DNA of 25,839 nucleotides from a virus. Under the pieces are notes generated by a model. That model saw only the letters and a list, made by a program, of their open reading frames with translations, was not told where the DNA came from and did no database searches. Both the position numbers and the translations under genes were made by a program. Where the stretch lies: IMG/VR virus record IMGVR_UViG_3300009605_000123, positions 1 through 25,839 of that record. One strand, given 5' to 3'. Of this stretch, positions 6,509-14,408 are shown in pieces. The stretch's first letter is position 1. Each line of letters begins with the position of its first letter.

Positions 6509-8776
6509 TTAAGCCGCTACATCCACCCATTCAGGACTTTGCGTTGTTGATATCTCTGTCCAGTTAGGAGTCTGCGTAGTTGCAATAGTAGTATAGTTTG
6601 GATTTTGTGCAGTATCAATAACAGACCAAGCATCTATTTTTATAGATCCAACCTGAGAAGTCGCAGAAACAGAAGGTAAAGTAATACCAGTTGTTACATT
6701 TACAGTAACTGTTCCAATAGATCCAGTAGCAGATACAGATGGTGAAGTTACATCGATCAACCCGGTTGCAGTAACAGTTCCTATTGCTCCCGTTCCTGAA
6801 ACAGAAGGAGGAACAACAAGGGATGTACCCGTAATAGTCAAAGATCCTACAGATCCTGAACCCTGAACAGAAGGTGGAGTAACTATTATCAATGTTGATA
6901 CAGTAACTGTATTTACCGACCCTGTTCCTGAAACAGAAGGTGGAGTAACTATATCTCCGGAAACTACAGCAACACTTCCTATACCACCTGTTCCGGAAAC
7001 AGATGCAGTAGTCAGAAAAGATCCGGTTGTTATAGATACAGAACCTATAGATCCTGTAGAAGAAACCCCTGAGACAGGAGCTAAAGTTCCCGTATTTATA
7101 GATACAGAGCCTATGCTTCCTGTAGAAGAAACAGAGGACGGGACAATAGACTGACCAGTTTGAATCGAAACAGATCCAATTGAACCTGAACCCGATACAG
7201 ATGGCGGGACAATACTTGAACCACCTATTATTGATAAAGAACCTGCTGATGCAGTAGATGATACAGAAGGAGACAGTACATTAGCTCCCCCTTTGACATT
7301 ATTGACTACAGATCCAACAGCAGTAATAGATACTGTAGAAGGAAGAACAAAATCACCCGCATTTCCTGAAACACTTACAGGTATAGATTCAGGAGTATTT
7401 GCCTGACCTCCCATTGCAGGGTGGTTACTACAGTAGTAATAAAGAGTAGGCGCACCTGTAGCAACAGTAATTTGCGTATATGCACCTGAAGAACCTGCAC
7501 TTCCTGAAGTGGTTACACCCGTAGTATATTCAGATCCACCACTATGCGTCCCATCAGAAGTTGTCGAGAAACGTAAAGGGTGCGTACCATTAGTAGAGTC
7601 ACTTTGATCAAATCTGTATGTGTTGCCTTCTACTAAAGATAAAGTATCTTGTTGAACCCCATCAATAAAGTACTTATTGCCTGATCCTGTACTAACTACA
7701 GTAACAATCTTTATTTGAATAGCACTAGAACTTTGAGCAATAAATCCTGAAGCAGAAACAGATGGCAGAGTTACAGCCATAAAAGCATCTACAGTTACAG
7801 ATCCTACTGCACCTGTTCCTGAAACACTTAGTAATGTAACAGGTGCAGAACCTGAAACAGAAACAGAACCAACACCACCAGTAGAAGAAACACCCGATAA
7901 TGTTGTATTAGAAAAACCTGTTACAGATACAGAGCCTATAGACCCCGTCCCTGAAACAGATGGAGCAATAACTACAGTTGCAGAAGATGCCGTTGCATTA
8001 CCAATAGCACCTGTTGCAGACACAGAAGGTAAAGTTACCCCATCATCTATCTGAACAGATACAGAACCCACTGCACCTGTACCTGAAACAGATGATACTG
8101 TTAAAGCAGATGAACCAACAGCAGAAACAGTAGTAACCCCTCCTGTTCCTGAGACAGATGCAGTAGTTAAAGTTGATGATGCCGATATAGAAACAGTAGT
8201 AATACCACCAGTACCGGATACAGATGGAGTAGTTATAGAGGAAGTACCAACTATAGAAACTGTTGTTATCCCACCTGTAGCAGATACAGATGGGACGAGT
8301 GCTTCTGCATTTCCTGCACTACTTAAATCACCTACTCTTCCTGTACCTGCAACAGATGGAGTAGTGAGAAGAGAAGATCCTGAAATAGAAGAGCTTGAAC
8401 TAACTGATCCGGTAGCAGATACAGAAGATGGAACAACACCAACCCCCGCAAATACAGTAACAGTATTAACTCCACCAGTACCTGATACAGATGGAGGTAC
8501 TACAATTTGACTTGCAGAAGCAGTAACTGTAGTAACACCACCTGTACCGGATACAGATGGAGATGTAATATTAGAGGTACCTGTTACAGATACAGAACCT
8601 ATAGATCCCGTAGCAGATACGGATGGAGGTACAGTGTTTTGGCCTACAGCTACTGAAACAGTTCCAGTAGCCGCAGACATTGCGGTTGGGGTGGCAGTAT
8701 CCCTGTTCCAAGCGGCAGTATTCCAACCACGATTGGAATTATTCCACCCTTGAAAAACTACATTAGCATCTGCCAC
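6509..8776 (-). CDS. 22-aa-repeat tail protein with cupredoxin-like domain
   Basis: A 755-aa protein starting at GTG with AAGGG about 9 nt upstream. Residues 1-48 are Trp/Asn-rich (FQGWNNSNRGWNTAAWN). Residues 49-357 hold 14 units of 22 aa of the type VPPSVSGTGSIGSVSVTGTS, and residues 501-720 hold ten more. Between them, about 358-475, lies a different domain: YFIDGVQQDTLSLVEGNTYRF, then THPLRF, EYTTGVT and LYYYCSNHPAMGGQ. His399, Cys449, His452 and Met455 are in the order of type 1 copper ligands of cupredoxins. The last 35 residues have three short NPNYTT/TPNWTE/SPEWVD repeats. Its place between tail adaptor and fibre genes suggests a virion appendage. Copper binding is inferred. Confidence 0.8.
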   Translation of the reverse strand: MADANVVFQGWNNSNRGWNTAAWNRDTATPTAMSAATGTVSVAVGQNTVPPSVSATGSIGSVSVTGTSNITSPSVSGTGGVTTVTASASQIVVPPSVSGTGGVNTVTVFAGVGVVPSSVSATGSVSSSSSISGSSLLTTPSVAGTGRVGDLSSAGNAEALVPSVSATGGITTVSIVGTSSITTPSVSGTGGITTVSISASSTLTTASVSGTGGVTTVSAVGSSALTVSSVSGTGAVGSVSVQIDDGVTLPSVSATGAIGNATASSATVVIAPSVSGTGSIGSVSVTGFSNTTLSGVSSTGGVGSVSVSGSAPVTLLSVSGTGAVGSVTVDAFMAVTLPSVSASGFIAQSSSAIQIKIVTVVSTGSGNKYFIDGVQQDTLSLVEGNTYRFDQSDSTNGTHPLRFSTTSDGTHSGGSEYTTGVTTSGSAGSSGAYTQITVATGAPTLYYYCSNHPAMGGQANTPESIPVSVSGNAGDFVLPSTVSITAVGSVVNNVKGGANVLSPSVSSTASAGSLSIIGGSSIVPPSVSGSGSIGSVSIQTGQSIVPSSVSSTGSIGSVSINTGTLAPVSGVSSTGSIGSVSITTGSFLTTASVSGTGGIGSVAVVSGDIVTPPSVSGTGSVNTVTVSTLIIVTPPSVQGSGSVGSLTITGTSLVVPPSVSGTGAIGTVTATGLIDVTSPSVSATGSIGTVTVNVTTGITLPSVSATSQVGSIKIDAWSVIDTAQNPNYTTIATTQTPNWTEISTTQSPEWVDVAA
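6617..7276 (-). repeat. tandem array of ten 66-bp coding repeats
   Basis: Ten consecutive units of exactly 22 residues (residues 501-720 of the 755-aa protein). The period is unbroken. Degenerate half-units at about residues 476-500 join this array to the cupredoxin-like domain. Confidence 0.8.
7706..8632 (-). repeat. tandem array of about 14 66-bp coding repeats
   Basis: In-frame tandem units of 66 bp (one of 69 bp) encode 22-residue copies of the pattern PSVSGTGxxGxVSV within the 755-aa protein. Units have diverged in DNA but keep period and glycine/valine positions, consistent with stacked beta strands. The array stops at the cupredoxin-like domain. Confidence 0.8.
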
Positions 8777-8822
8777 CTAACCAACCCTTGGAGTTACATA
8801 ATTGGGCACTCTCAGTTTTGAG

Positions 8823-9254
8823 TTAAGCAATCCTAATAATAGCAGTACTTGCACCAACAGTAGGGAAAGTAATTTGAAACGTACCCCCGGTTGATGTCTT
8901 AGTGCCTCCAAAGTCAAGAGTACAAACCGTTTTATCACCATTTGTGTCGTTATAAATCATAGCCCCTCTTGCGGCTATTGTTGCGGTAGTAAAACTAATA
9001 TCACCAAAATCTGTGACCCCAACTGTAGTTCCTTGATTTGTGGGAGCAACTTTAGTTAAAGTGCCTCCTCCACTTGAATAAGAACCACTGTTTCCAACTT
9101 GACCTGTTGTTGTAAAAGTAGCAGTAGCGGCTCCAATGCTTGCGGCAGTAGTATACAGTGCAAGTTTAAATGCATTCCCATTTGTCGCAAAGTTATGAGT
9201 TGCAGTCAACAACTCTTTTTTAAAAGTATTCGCCATAGCGGTAGTAATAGCCAT
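8823..9254 (-). CDS. small virion structural protein (conserved in marine phages)
   Basis: A 143-aa protein starting MAITTAMANTFKKELLTATH. The order FKLALYTTAASIG (about 29-41), a Gly/Ser loop (GNSGSYSSGGGTLTKV), ARGAMIYNDTNGDKTVCTLDFGG (about 94-117) and the terminal STAIIRIA is a pattern I recognise from many marine and freshwater phage genomes, where it occurs among tail genes. No enzymatic motif is present and the composition is beta-rich. I infer a tail or decoration protein. Its ATG overlaps the stop of the preceding gene by 1 nt. A 46-nt gap follows it before the repeat protein. Confidence 0.8.
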   Translation of the reverse strand: MAITTAMANTFKKELLTATHNFATNGNAFKLALYTTAASIGAATATFTTTGQVGNSGSYSSGGGTLTKVAPTNQGTTVGVTDFGDISFTTATIAARGAMIYNDTNGDKTVCTLDFGGTKTSTGGTFQITFPTVGASTAIIRIA

Positions 9255-9553
9255 TAGTAACTCCTCAAATTTTTAACTGTTTCTTCATGCCCATTTATAC
9301 GCAACTCTGCATAAATTGTAGCTCTTTCTTCCTGACGGGCAAGTTTTAACGAATTATACATAACATCCCTTACTCTATCAGAAAAAACTCTTGCCTGTTC
9401 ACGCAAAGGCATAGGAGAATTGTCGGCAACACTAATTATCTTCTTCATTGCTGATTCAATAATCTGCTCATCAGACAAACCTCCATTATGACTTGTCTGT
9501 ACAAAAGGAGGCGTAATACCACCAACAGCACCTGTAAAACCATTAACCGACAT
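9254..9553 (-). CDS. small conserved phage protein of unknown function
   Basis: A 99-aa protein with a Gly-rich N-terminus (MSVNGFTGAVGGITPPF) and a helical remainder. The helix region contains PLREQARVFSDRVRDVMYNS and LARQEERATIYAELRINGHE, ending VKNLRSY. I recognise the style from marine phage tail clusters but know no function. It overlaps the upstream gene by 11 nt and the downstream gene by 1 nt, indicating tight co-translation. The helical part could bind another tail protein, which is speculation. Confidence 0.7.
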   Translation of the reverse strand: MSVNGFTGAVGGITPPFVQTSHNGGLSDEQIIESAMKKIISVADNSPMPLREQARVFSDRVRDVMYNSLKLARQEERATIYAELRINGHEETVKNLRSY

Positions 9554-10328
9554 TCTTTAATTCCTTTTTATGTATATGCATAGATTTTTCACTGTAATTT
9601 CTATCAAATAGCTGAGGTTTTATAGAGGTAACATCAGCAGGTTCAGGCAGTTCAGCTTTTGATTTTTTTGTAACAACATATTCATTGTCATCCTTGGGCA
9701 CACAAATATAAGGATCATCAAGCCTATGATACCCATAAAGTTTTTCTGTAGGGGGAACATTATTATCAAGTAAAGTAGAATTAGGGCAAACCTCTATTTT
9801 AATCCCTTTTGTAACAGCAATGGAAAGCCAAAATTCACAACATCCTCTCCCTGACTCAGCCATAGAAGGAAGATTAGCGTATGTATAATCTATTCCGTAA
9901 AGAGATATAGAAGATACTTTTTTATAAATTGCATATGCTATTGCATAAGGAACCGTATTATTTAAGTAACTTATCTTAAATTCAGATAAGACTTCTTCTA
10001 TAGGATACTCTTGTATAGAAGGGACACGACTATCTAGCTCACATGAATATATTGGATTTTTTTGTTCTTTATCAAGAAGAAACTTTCTTGCAAGAATTGT
10101 CTGCGTTCCTGCATTTTCAGTATCCAAATACCTTGAAGCAGGATCAAGCATAAAAGTTCTATCAACTTTTATGATTCCACCAATAGAATTGATACCCCAA
10201 ACTTCATCAAAACTTTCACCCGCAACACTTTCAACAAGATAATCAGACAAAGACCTGCCCATAGCAAGAATTGCAATCCTGCTATTCAATAATTTTTCAT
10301 GTTTATTTTTGTGTTGTTTAGATTTCAT
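9543..10328 (-). CDS. DUF115/MptE- or GT42-like Rossmann protein (tentative)
   Basis: A 261-aa protein. Residues 18-30 (IAILAMGRSLSDY) resemble the nucleotide-binding G-x-S-L loop of DUF115/MptE-like proteins and sialyltransferase-like GT42 enzymes. This is followed by DEVWGINSIGG and RTFMLDPASRYLD, the usual position of a DxxxxxDP strand. Later, SISLYGIDYTYAN resembles the I-x-L-x-G-x-D strand of the same families, followed by AESGRGCCEFWLSIAVTKGI. The C-terminal 60 residues are polar and may be a tail. A sugar or nucleotide-sugar role is inferred, with moderate doubt. The start forms an ATGA overlap with the adaptor gene upstream. Confidence 0.6.
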   Translation of the reverse strand: MKSKQHKNKHEKLLNSRIAILAMGRSLSDYLVESVAGESFDEVWGINSIGGIIKVDRTFMLDPASRYLDTENAGTQTILARKFLLDKEQKNPIYSCELDSRVPSIQEYPIEEVLSEFKISYLNNTVPYAIAYAIYKKVSSISLYGIDYTYANLPSMAESGRGCCEFWLSIAVTKGIKIEVCPNSTLLDNNVPPTEKLYGYHRLDDPYICVPKDDNEYVVTKKSKAELPEPADVTSIKPQLFDRNYSEKSMHIHKKELKNVG

Positions 10329-11179
10329 AGTATAGCTTGTACCCTGCTTTCCCCATTACGATAAGAATCCATTCTGTTTTTTCCAATACCAAGATCAAAT
10401 AACTGCTTTAATGCTTCATCATATCTTTTTTGATAAAGATTCATTATATCTGCTTCACCCTTCATAAAAGTATAAGACTCTATTAAGGAACCGTAAAGCA
10501 AGACAGTAGTTGCATTTTTACTAAACCAACTTTCCGTTGTGTCTGAGGTAATTGATTTAAAAACAGCAGTTGCACCACTTGAAGATCCGGTTAGTGTTTC
10601 ATCCAAAGTAAATGAAGAAAATATTGCACCCACTGTCAATGTAGTTGCATTGGGAAATGTTTTAACAATAGCAGTATTTCCACTAACAGAACCTGTAATT
10701 GTCTCACCTGCTGTAAAGGTTCCACTAGAACTAGCTACAGTTATAGTTTGTGAACTCTCAGTAATACTAACAGGATCATAGTAATAATGAAGCTGAACTG
10801 AGTATTCTGCTGAAGGCAAAGGAGCAATAATAAATGTCGTATCATCAAACAACCCATAATACTTGGGCACACCTGATGTACTTAAAGATGAATATGCTTC
10901 ACGCATAAAACTAACATCTTTATGCAGAAGAAACTGATAGTCATTGCTTCCATCAACAACAGCCATTGAAAAAACAGCAAGAAAATCAGAGGGAGTATTT
11001 AAAAAACGATTACTCTGACTTATTGTTCCTGTGACATTTTTCCTTAAATCAGGAACAGAAACAGATCTGTTTATTCGTTCCTCTGCCTGTTTTATAAACG
11101 TAGATATTTGATTCAGGAATGTGGTTTCCTGATTCTGCGTATAATCTATGATTGCTTGTCTAAGCTCTGTATAAGTCAT
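10325..11179 (-). CDS. head-to-tail adaptor-like protein with inserted beta repeats
   Basis: A 284-aa protein. Its N-terminus (TYTELRQAIIDYTQNQETTF, then LNQISTFIKQAEERINRSVS) and the mid region (FLNTPSDFLAVFSMAVVDGS, MREAYSSLSTSGVPKYYGLF) match the SU10-type adaptor family as I know it. The C-terminus (LLYGSLIESYTFMKGEADIM, then LYQKRYDEALKQL) is the conserved helical end. Between them, about residues 146-212, two related segments (GTFTAGETITGSVSGNTAIV and FTLDETLTGSSSGATAVF) look like an inserted duplicated beta module that many relatives lack or vary. The role would be joining the portal to the tail of a short-tailed virion. Confidence 0.75.
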   Translation of the reverse strand: MTYTELRQAIIDYTQNQETTFLNQISTFIKQAEERINRSVSVPDLRKNVTGTISQSNRFLNTPSDFLAVFSMAVVDGSNDYQFLLHKDVSFMREAYSSLSTSGVPKYYGLFDDTTFIIAPLPSAEYSVQLHYYYDPVSITESSQTITVASSSGTFTAGETITGSVSGNTAIVKTFPNATTLTVGAIFSSFTLDETLTGSSSGATAVFKSITSDTTESWFSKNATTVLLYGSLIESYTFMKGEADIMNLYQKRYDEALKQLFDLGIGKNRMDSYRNGESRVQAIL

Positions 11180-11181
11180 AA

Positions 11182-11619
11182 TTAAATTATTTTAGTGTTT
11201 TTCTTTTTAGAGACAATACCTGATCCACCACTTAGAACCATGCCACCTGAATTTTTTCTTTCTACATATAATGTATTAGGATCTAAATCTTCTTTGTTTA
11301 TCACTCTTCTAGCTTTTGAAGGTTGTTGAAGATTGCTTTTTTCTTTTTCTTTTTTTGTAGCAGGTCTTGTAATAGGCCCAACACTAAGAAATTTTCTTTT
11401 TGATATCGGGACATCAGGATTTCTTTTATCTTTAATTTTCCCAACATCCATAGCCTTTCTTTTTTTTCTAACAAGAGAGTTATGCTCTCTTATTTCTTTT
11501 GGTGATACTCCCGGTATCTGACCTGAACCCCCAAGAAGACTTCCAGTATCAACATTATGGATAAAATCCATAGATTTTTTAGTAAGACTTTTTTTCTTTT
11601 TGTTATCTTCTTTAGACAT
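11182..11619 (-). CDS. lysine-rich basic protein 1
   Basis: A 145-aa, strongly basic protein (MSKEDNKKKKSLTKKS, LVRKKRKAMDVGKIKDKR, ATKKEKEKS). It has a Gly-rich C-terminal segment (SGGMVLSGGSGIVSKKK). No known domain is recognised. It is one of five Lys-rich small proteins within the structural genes and could be a packaged DNA-binding or internal virion protein; this is inference. A clear AGGAG Shine-Dalgarno lies 7 nt before the ATG. Copy 2 of the intergenic palindrome lies just upstream of that. Confidence 0.7.
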   Translation of the reverse strand: MSKEDNKKKKSLTKKSMDFIHNVDTGSLLGGSGQIPGVSPKEIREHNSLVRKKRKAMDVGKIKDKRNPDVPISKRKFLSVGPITRPATKKEKEKSNLQQPSKARRVINKEDLDPNTLYVERKNSGGMVLSGGSGIVSKKKNTKII

Positions 11620-11633
11620 ATCAAACTCCTATT

Positions 11634-11651
11634 AAAATACTTAGGTATTTT
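11634..11651. repeat. intergenic palindrome, copy 2
   Basis: AAAATACTTAGGTATTTT, symmetric except for the centre, fills the 31-nt gap between the 225-aa protein and basic protein 1. It begins at the upstream stop codon and ends about 14 nt before the start codon, just above the Shine-Dalgarno. Confidence 0.75.
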
Positions 11652-12328
11652 TAGTCTTGCCCATCATTAGCATACAGGTTGTCGAATATTTGTGAAGTAT
11701 CCATAGTATAATCTAAATCAGATTTTGAGTAATGCACATAATGAGAAGGCTTAAAATCAGGGGCACCTTCTCCACACTCAAACCAAGCAGGATGAGTTAC
11801 CCTGACCCGGTTATTAGGAAGAGCCACAATATTACATTGCCACTCACAGTCTTCAAGAATCTCAAGGACATGACTTTGCTTATGTTGAGCAGGGTCATCT
11901 GCTATTTCAGATTCAGTATAGTCAACTGTAAATAAATATCTTGCAGGATAAAAGTTACCGCCTATCTTAGCAAGCCAAGGGGCAGGAGTAGCCCTGTCCA
12001 TTTGATAAACACTTACAGTACTTGATGGACAATCCCAAGGCTGTGCATGATGTACAGGCATCACTTCAGGAACTTCATCCCACTCAAGAGAGTCACCAAT
12101 CAATGCAGTGATTGGCATCCTTGCCCACATAGCACCGCCATGCACATTTTGATCACCTTCATCAAGACCTGTAAATATCATCTGAAAACCTAAACACCTT
12201 CCCGGTATTGCAGTAACACCAATTGCCATAGCATGAAGGACTTCACCATGATATCGCTCATGATTACAGGTGAACTCCCTTCTAACCCAACACTTAAAAT
12301 GCGGGATATTACTATAAAGAAATGACAA
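11651..12328 (-). CDS. conserved phage protein, unknown function (TTG start)
   Basis: About 225 aa starting MSFLYSNIPHFKCWVRREFT. I place the start at a TTG (12326-12328), one base after the upstream stop, because AGGA lies 12 nt before it and related proteins, as I recall them, begin at this SNIP motif. The longer open frame to 12382 would overlap the previous gene by 53 nt. Features: HGEVLHAMAIGVTAIPGRCL, WARMPITALI, PVHHAQPWDCPSSTVSVYQM, and NNRVRVTHPAWF. This order is familiar from marine phage structural clusters. Cys and His occur in several places but no clear metal-binding set. Function is unknown; a structural role is likely from location. Confidence 0.7.
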   Translation of the reverse strand: MSFLYSNIPHFKCWVRREFTCNHERYHGEVLHAMAIGVTAIPGRCLGFQMIFTGLDEGDQNVHGGAMWARMPITALIGDSLEWDEVPEVMPVHHAQPWDCPSSTVSVYQMDRATPAPWLAKIGGNFYPARYLFTVDYTESEIADDPAQHKQSHVLEILEDCEWQCNIVALPNNRVRVTHPAWFECGEGAPDFKPSHYVHYSKSDLDYTMDTSQIFDNLYANDGQD

Positions 12329-12329
12329 A

Positions 12330-13382
12330 TTATCCGTTCTTCCTAAAATACTGAGTTCTAGCGGCCCCACTGCCTCTAGCAACTGTAGCTCCTTTAGGTC
12401 TTTTGTTAACAGACATACCTGTCTTTTTCTTCATGACACCGCCTTTAGCATAACCTTTAGACTTCATCATCCCGCCTTTGGCATAACCCTTAGACTTCAT
12501 CATGCCGCCTTTCATCATCTTTCCAACACCATCCATAGCATAAGTAGGGATCATCTTACCTGTCTTAGGATCTTTACTCATTGGTCTTTTGCCTGATGCC
12601 ATTTTTTTAACAGCAGTTTTACCACCTTTTGAATAGCCTTTAGTCTTCATCTTTCCACCCTTAGCCATTCCTTTAGTTTTTATTTTTCCACCTTTAGCCA
12701 TTCTCTTAGACTTCATCATGCCACCACCCTTAGCACCAAAAACTCTGTTAAATTCATCAAGTAAAGCCTGTTCTTCCATTTCTGTAACTGCTTTTGCTCT
12801 TCCTGTGCCTCCTGTAAATGGATCTCCTGATCTCATCATTTTTAAGTATTTACGATTGTTGTAATCATCAGGGACAGAAGAAAAGTCAGCACCTATTTCA
12901 GTAGCTTTTATTTTAGGGCGAAAATTCTTTACCGATGTTGACCTACCCCCTCTAGTAGACTCAGTAAATTTTCTGCCCTGACTATCTGTTCCTTTATATG
13001 TTTTTCCTGTTGTCTCACCCTTTCTACTTGCAGATGCAATTTTGCTCACTTTTTCTGCTTTAGCAGTATCAGGGTTTCTATATTTTACTTTTCCTTTTGC
13101 TGTAGAAGTTGGGTTACTAATAACTTTTCTTTTTGTTGGTTTTATTCCTTTTCCTGATGCACCAAACTTATCAGCAGAAGAAGTTGTGGATTTTTTTACC
13201 ACAGGTTTCTTTGTTACGGTTTTCTTTGTTACCGACTTCTTTGCTACGGGTTTTTTAGTAGCAGGAGAATCTTTTTTAATATAAGTTTTTCCTTCAAAAG
13301 TGACTAACTTTTGTCCTGATTTAAAAGATCCACCAAAAGGTTTATAATCTCTTTTAATTATTTCCTTTGTCATTTTTGCCAT
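12330..13382 (-). CDS. lysine/glycine-repeat basic protein 2
   Basis: A 350-aa basic protein. Residues about 35-67 hold histone-H1-like repeats of KKPVAKKSVTKKTVTKK type. The middle is polar, with GKTYKGTDSQGRKFTEST. From about residue 219 it is made of repeats of the form MAKGGKIKTKG or MMKSKGYAKGG, at least six copies. It ends ARGSGAARTQYFRKNG. Such K-G-G repeats are frequent in marine phages but lack a known function. DNA binding or phase-separating behaviour inside the capsid is possible, by composition only. A GAGGAG Shine-Dalgarno precedes the ATG. Confidence 0.75.
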   Translation of the reverse strand: MAKMTKEIIKRDYKPFGGSFKSGQKLVTFEGKTYIKKDSPATKKPVAKKSVTKKTVTKKPVVKKSTTSSADKFGASGKGIKPTKRKVISNPTSTAKGKVKYRNPDTAKAEKVSKIASASRKGETTGKTYKGTDSQGRKFTESTRGGRSTSVKNFRPKIKATEIGADFSSVPDDYNNRKYLKMMRSGDPFTGGTGRAKAVTEMEEQALLDEFNRVFGAKGGGMMKSKRMAKGGKIKTKGMAKGGKMKTKGYSKGGKTAVKKMASGKRPMSKDPKTGKMIPTYAMDGVGKMMKGGMMKSKGYAKGGMMKSKGYAKGGVMKKKTGMSVNKRPKGATVARGSGAARTQYFRKNG

Positions 13383-13396
13383 AACAAACTCCTCAG

Positions 13397-13726
13397 TTAA
13401 ACTGTTACTGTAACTTCACCAATATGACCGACTGCCGCCTCAACACACCTCTGAGGATTTAATGTTTCTTCATTCAACAGAGGCCATTGAATAAAAGCAC
13501 CCTCTATAAAATGGTCGGGACGAGGATCGAACAAACTTTGGGGATCAGATATGTTGACACGACCAAGGAAATTTTGAGGCTGATCAGGATCGAAAACATC
13601 ACGACCAACCCGCATACCAGTACGAACCCCATCTCTGACTTCATATACAAGATCCTTCAAAGGATATCGAAAGCCTGTCCTGTCACAAAACCCAAACGCA
13701 TATTTAGCTCTTGCATATACCTGCAT
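13397..13726 (-). CDS. small protein with eroded zinc-ribbon-like N-terminus
   Basis: A 109-aa protein. Residues 8-24 (KYAFGFCDRTGFRYPLK) and DQPQNFLGRV near 49-58 recall a marine phage family in which CxxC pairs form a zinc ribbon (CDRCGFRY and later VCxxC). Here only one Cys of the first pair remains, and the second pair reads RVGRDVFDP. Metal binding is therefore unlikely in this copy. The last residues (AAVGHIGEVTVTV) resemble one unit of the 22-aa tail repeat. It follows the gp4-like gene directly, sharing bases between stop and start. Function unknown; virion component inferred from context. Confidence 0.7.
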   Translation of the reverse strand: MQVYARAKYAFGFCDRTGFRYPLKDLVYEVRDGVRTGMRVGRDVFDPDQPQNFLGRVNISDPQSLFDPRPDHFIEGAFIQWPLLNEETLNPQRCVEAAVGHIGEVTVTV

Positions 13727-14406
13727 TAATAAACTCCAAAACCCATCATAGGAACAAACCTTGAAGATGACCTGTCTCTGTCTTCTTGAGCGGCAAGTGC
13801 ATATTGAAACTCATACTCTGCCTTTAAAGGTGCAACTCTTTCAGATGCTTCAGGTTTCTTCATAGCAACATAATACGCAAGACCTGCAACAAGACAAGGA
13901 ACAAAACGAGAAGGGATTTGAGCATCACCTGATATTCCGGAACTTAGACCATCAACTCCCGCAAGATAAAAATAAGATATTTTATATGTTTCAGTAGAAT
14001 CAGGAACAGGGTAAAGAGTAAATGTAGTACTAGACTTTAATCGTTGGATAAAAGCCTGAGTTGGCCTTCCCTGTTGATTCTTATTACTTTTTTGAGAATA
14101 AGTAGATACAGATATTCTCTGTATATTGTTATCTACCTGATCCGTTCCTGTTCCTGTACGCAATGACATCTCAATAACATCAATCATACTTGTATCAGTA
14201 AATGTATAAGATGCAGTTCCTGCGGTAAGTGTCTGCTCGGCATTAGTTACAGTCCAAAGGTTTAAACCACGGTTTTGCCACTCAAGGGTGATAAAATTTA
14301 AACTTCTTCTGATTGTCTTCAAGTCATAACCGGAACGCAGTTCAAGACCTGCTCTTTCATAAGCATCTTCAAATATTTCAGCTAAATCAGGTGTAACTAC
14401 TGCCAT
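13726..14406 (-). CDS. P22 gp4-like head-completion/adaptor protein
   Basis: A 226-aa protein. Its N-terminal region (LAEIFEDAYERAGLELRSGY, LNFITLEWQNRGLNLWTV) is the helical pattern of short-tailed phage adaptors of gp4 or tail-tubular type. A middle beta region (ASYTFTDTSMIDVIEMSLR, FTLYPVPDSTETYKISYFYL) and a helical C-terminal part (PSRFVPCLVAGLAYYVAMKK) complete it. The end is FVPMMGFGVY. It probably binds under the portal after packaging, sealing the head. The cluster also has a second adaptor-like protein at 10325-11179, so the two may occupy successive rings. The family call is from pattern memory, not a profile search. Confidence 0.75.
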   Translation of the reverse strand: MAVVTPDLAEIFEDAYERAGLELRSGYDLKTIRRSLNFITLEWQNRGLNLWTVTNAEQTLTAGTASYTFTDTSMIDVIEMSLRTGTGTDQVDNNIQRISVSTYSQKSNKNQQGRPTQAFIQRLKSSTTFTLYPVPDSTETYKISYFYLAGVDGLSSGISGDAQIPSRFVPCLVAGLAYYVAMKKPEASERVAPLKAEYEFQYALAAQEDRDRSSSRFVPMMGFGVY

Positions 14407-14408
14407 GT

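Noticed and set aside
5818-6567. Several plus-strand open frames opposite the fibre gene
   Set aside because: Antisense shadows of Ala/Thr/Gly-rich coding sequence; no ribosome sites and no known motif.
6509-8776. CRISPR array suggested by regular 66-bp spacing
   Set aside because: The period is in frame within one open reading frame and there are no identical direct repeats with unique spacers.
8777-8822. Ten-codon GTG frame (PNYVTPRVG) in the 46-nt gap before the repeat protein
   Set aside because: Too short and without a clear ribosome site; it could be a relic of a longer N-terminus, but this cannot be judged from one sequence.
12329-12382. N-terminal extension of the 225-aa protein to a TTG at 12382
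   Set aside because: It would overlap the upstream coding sequence by 53 nt; a TTG one base after the stop with AGGA upstream fits better.
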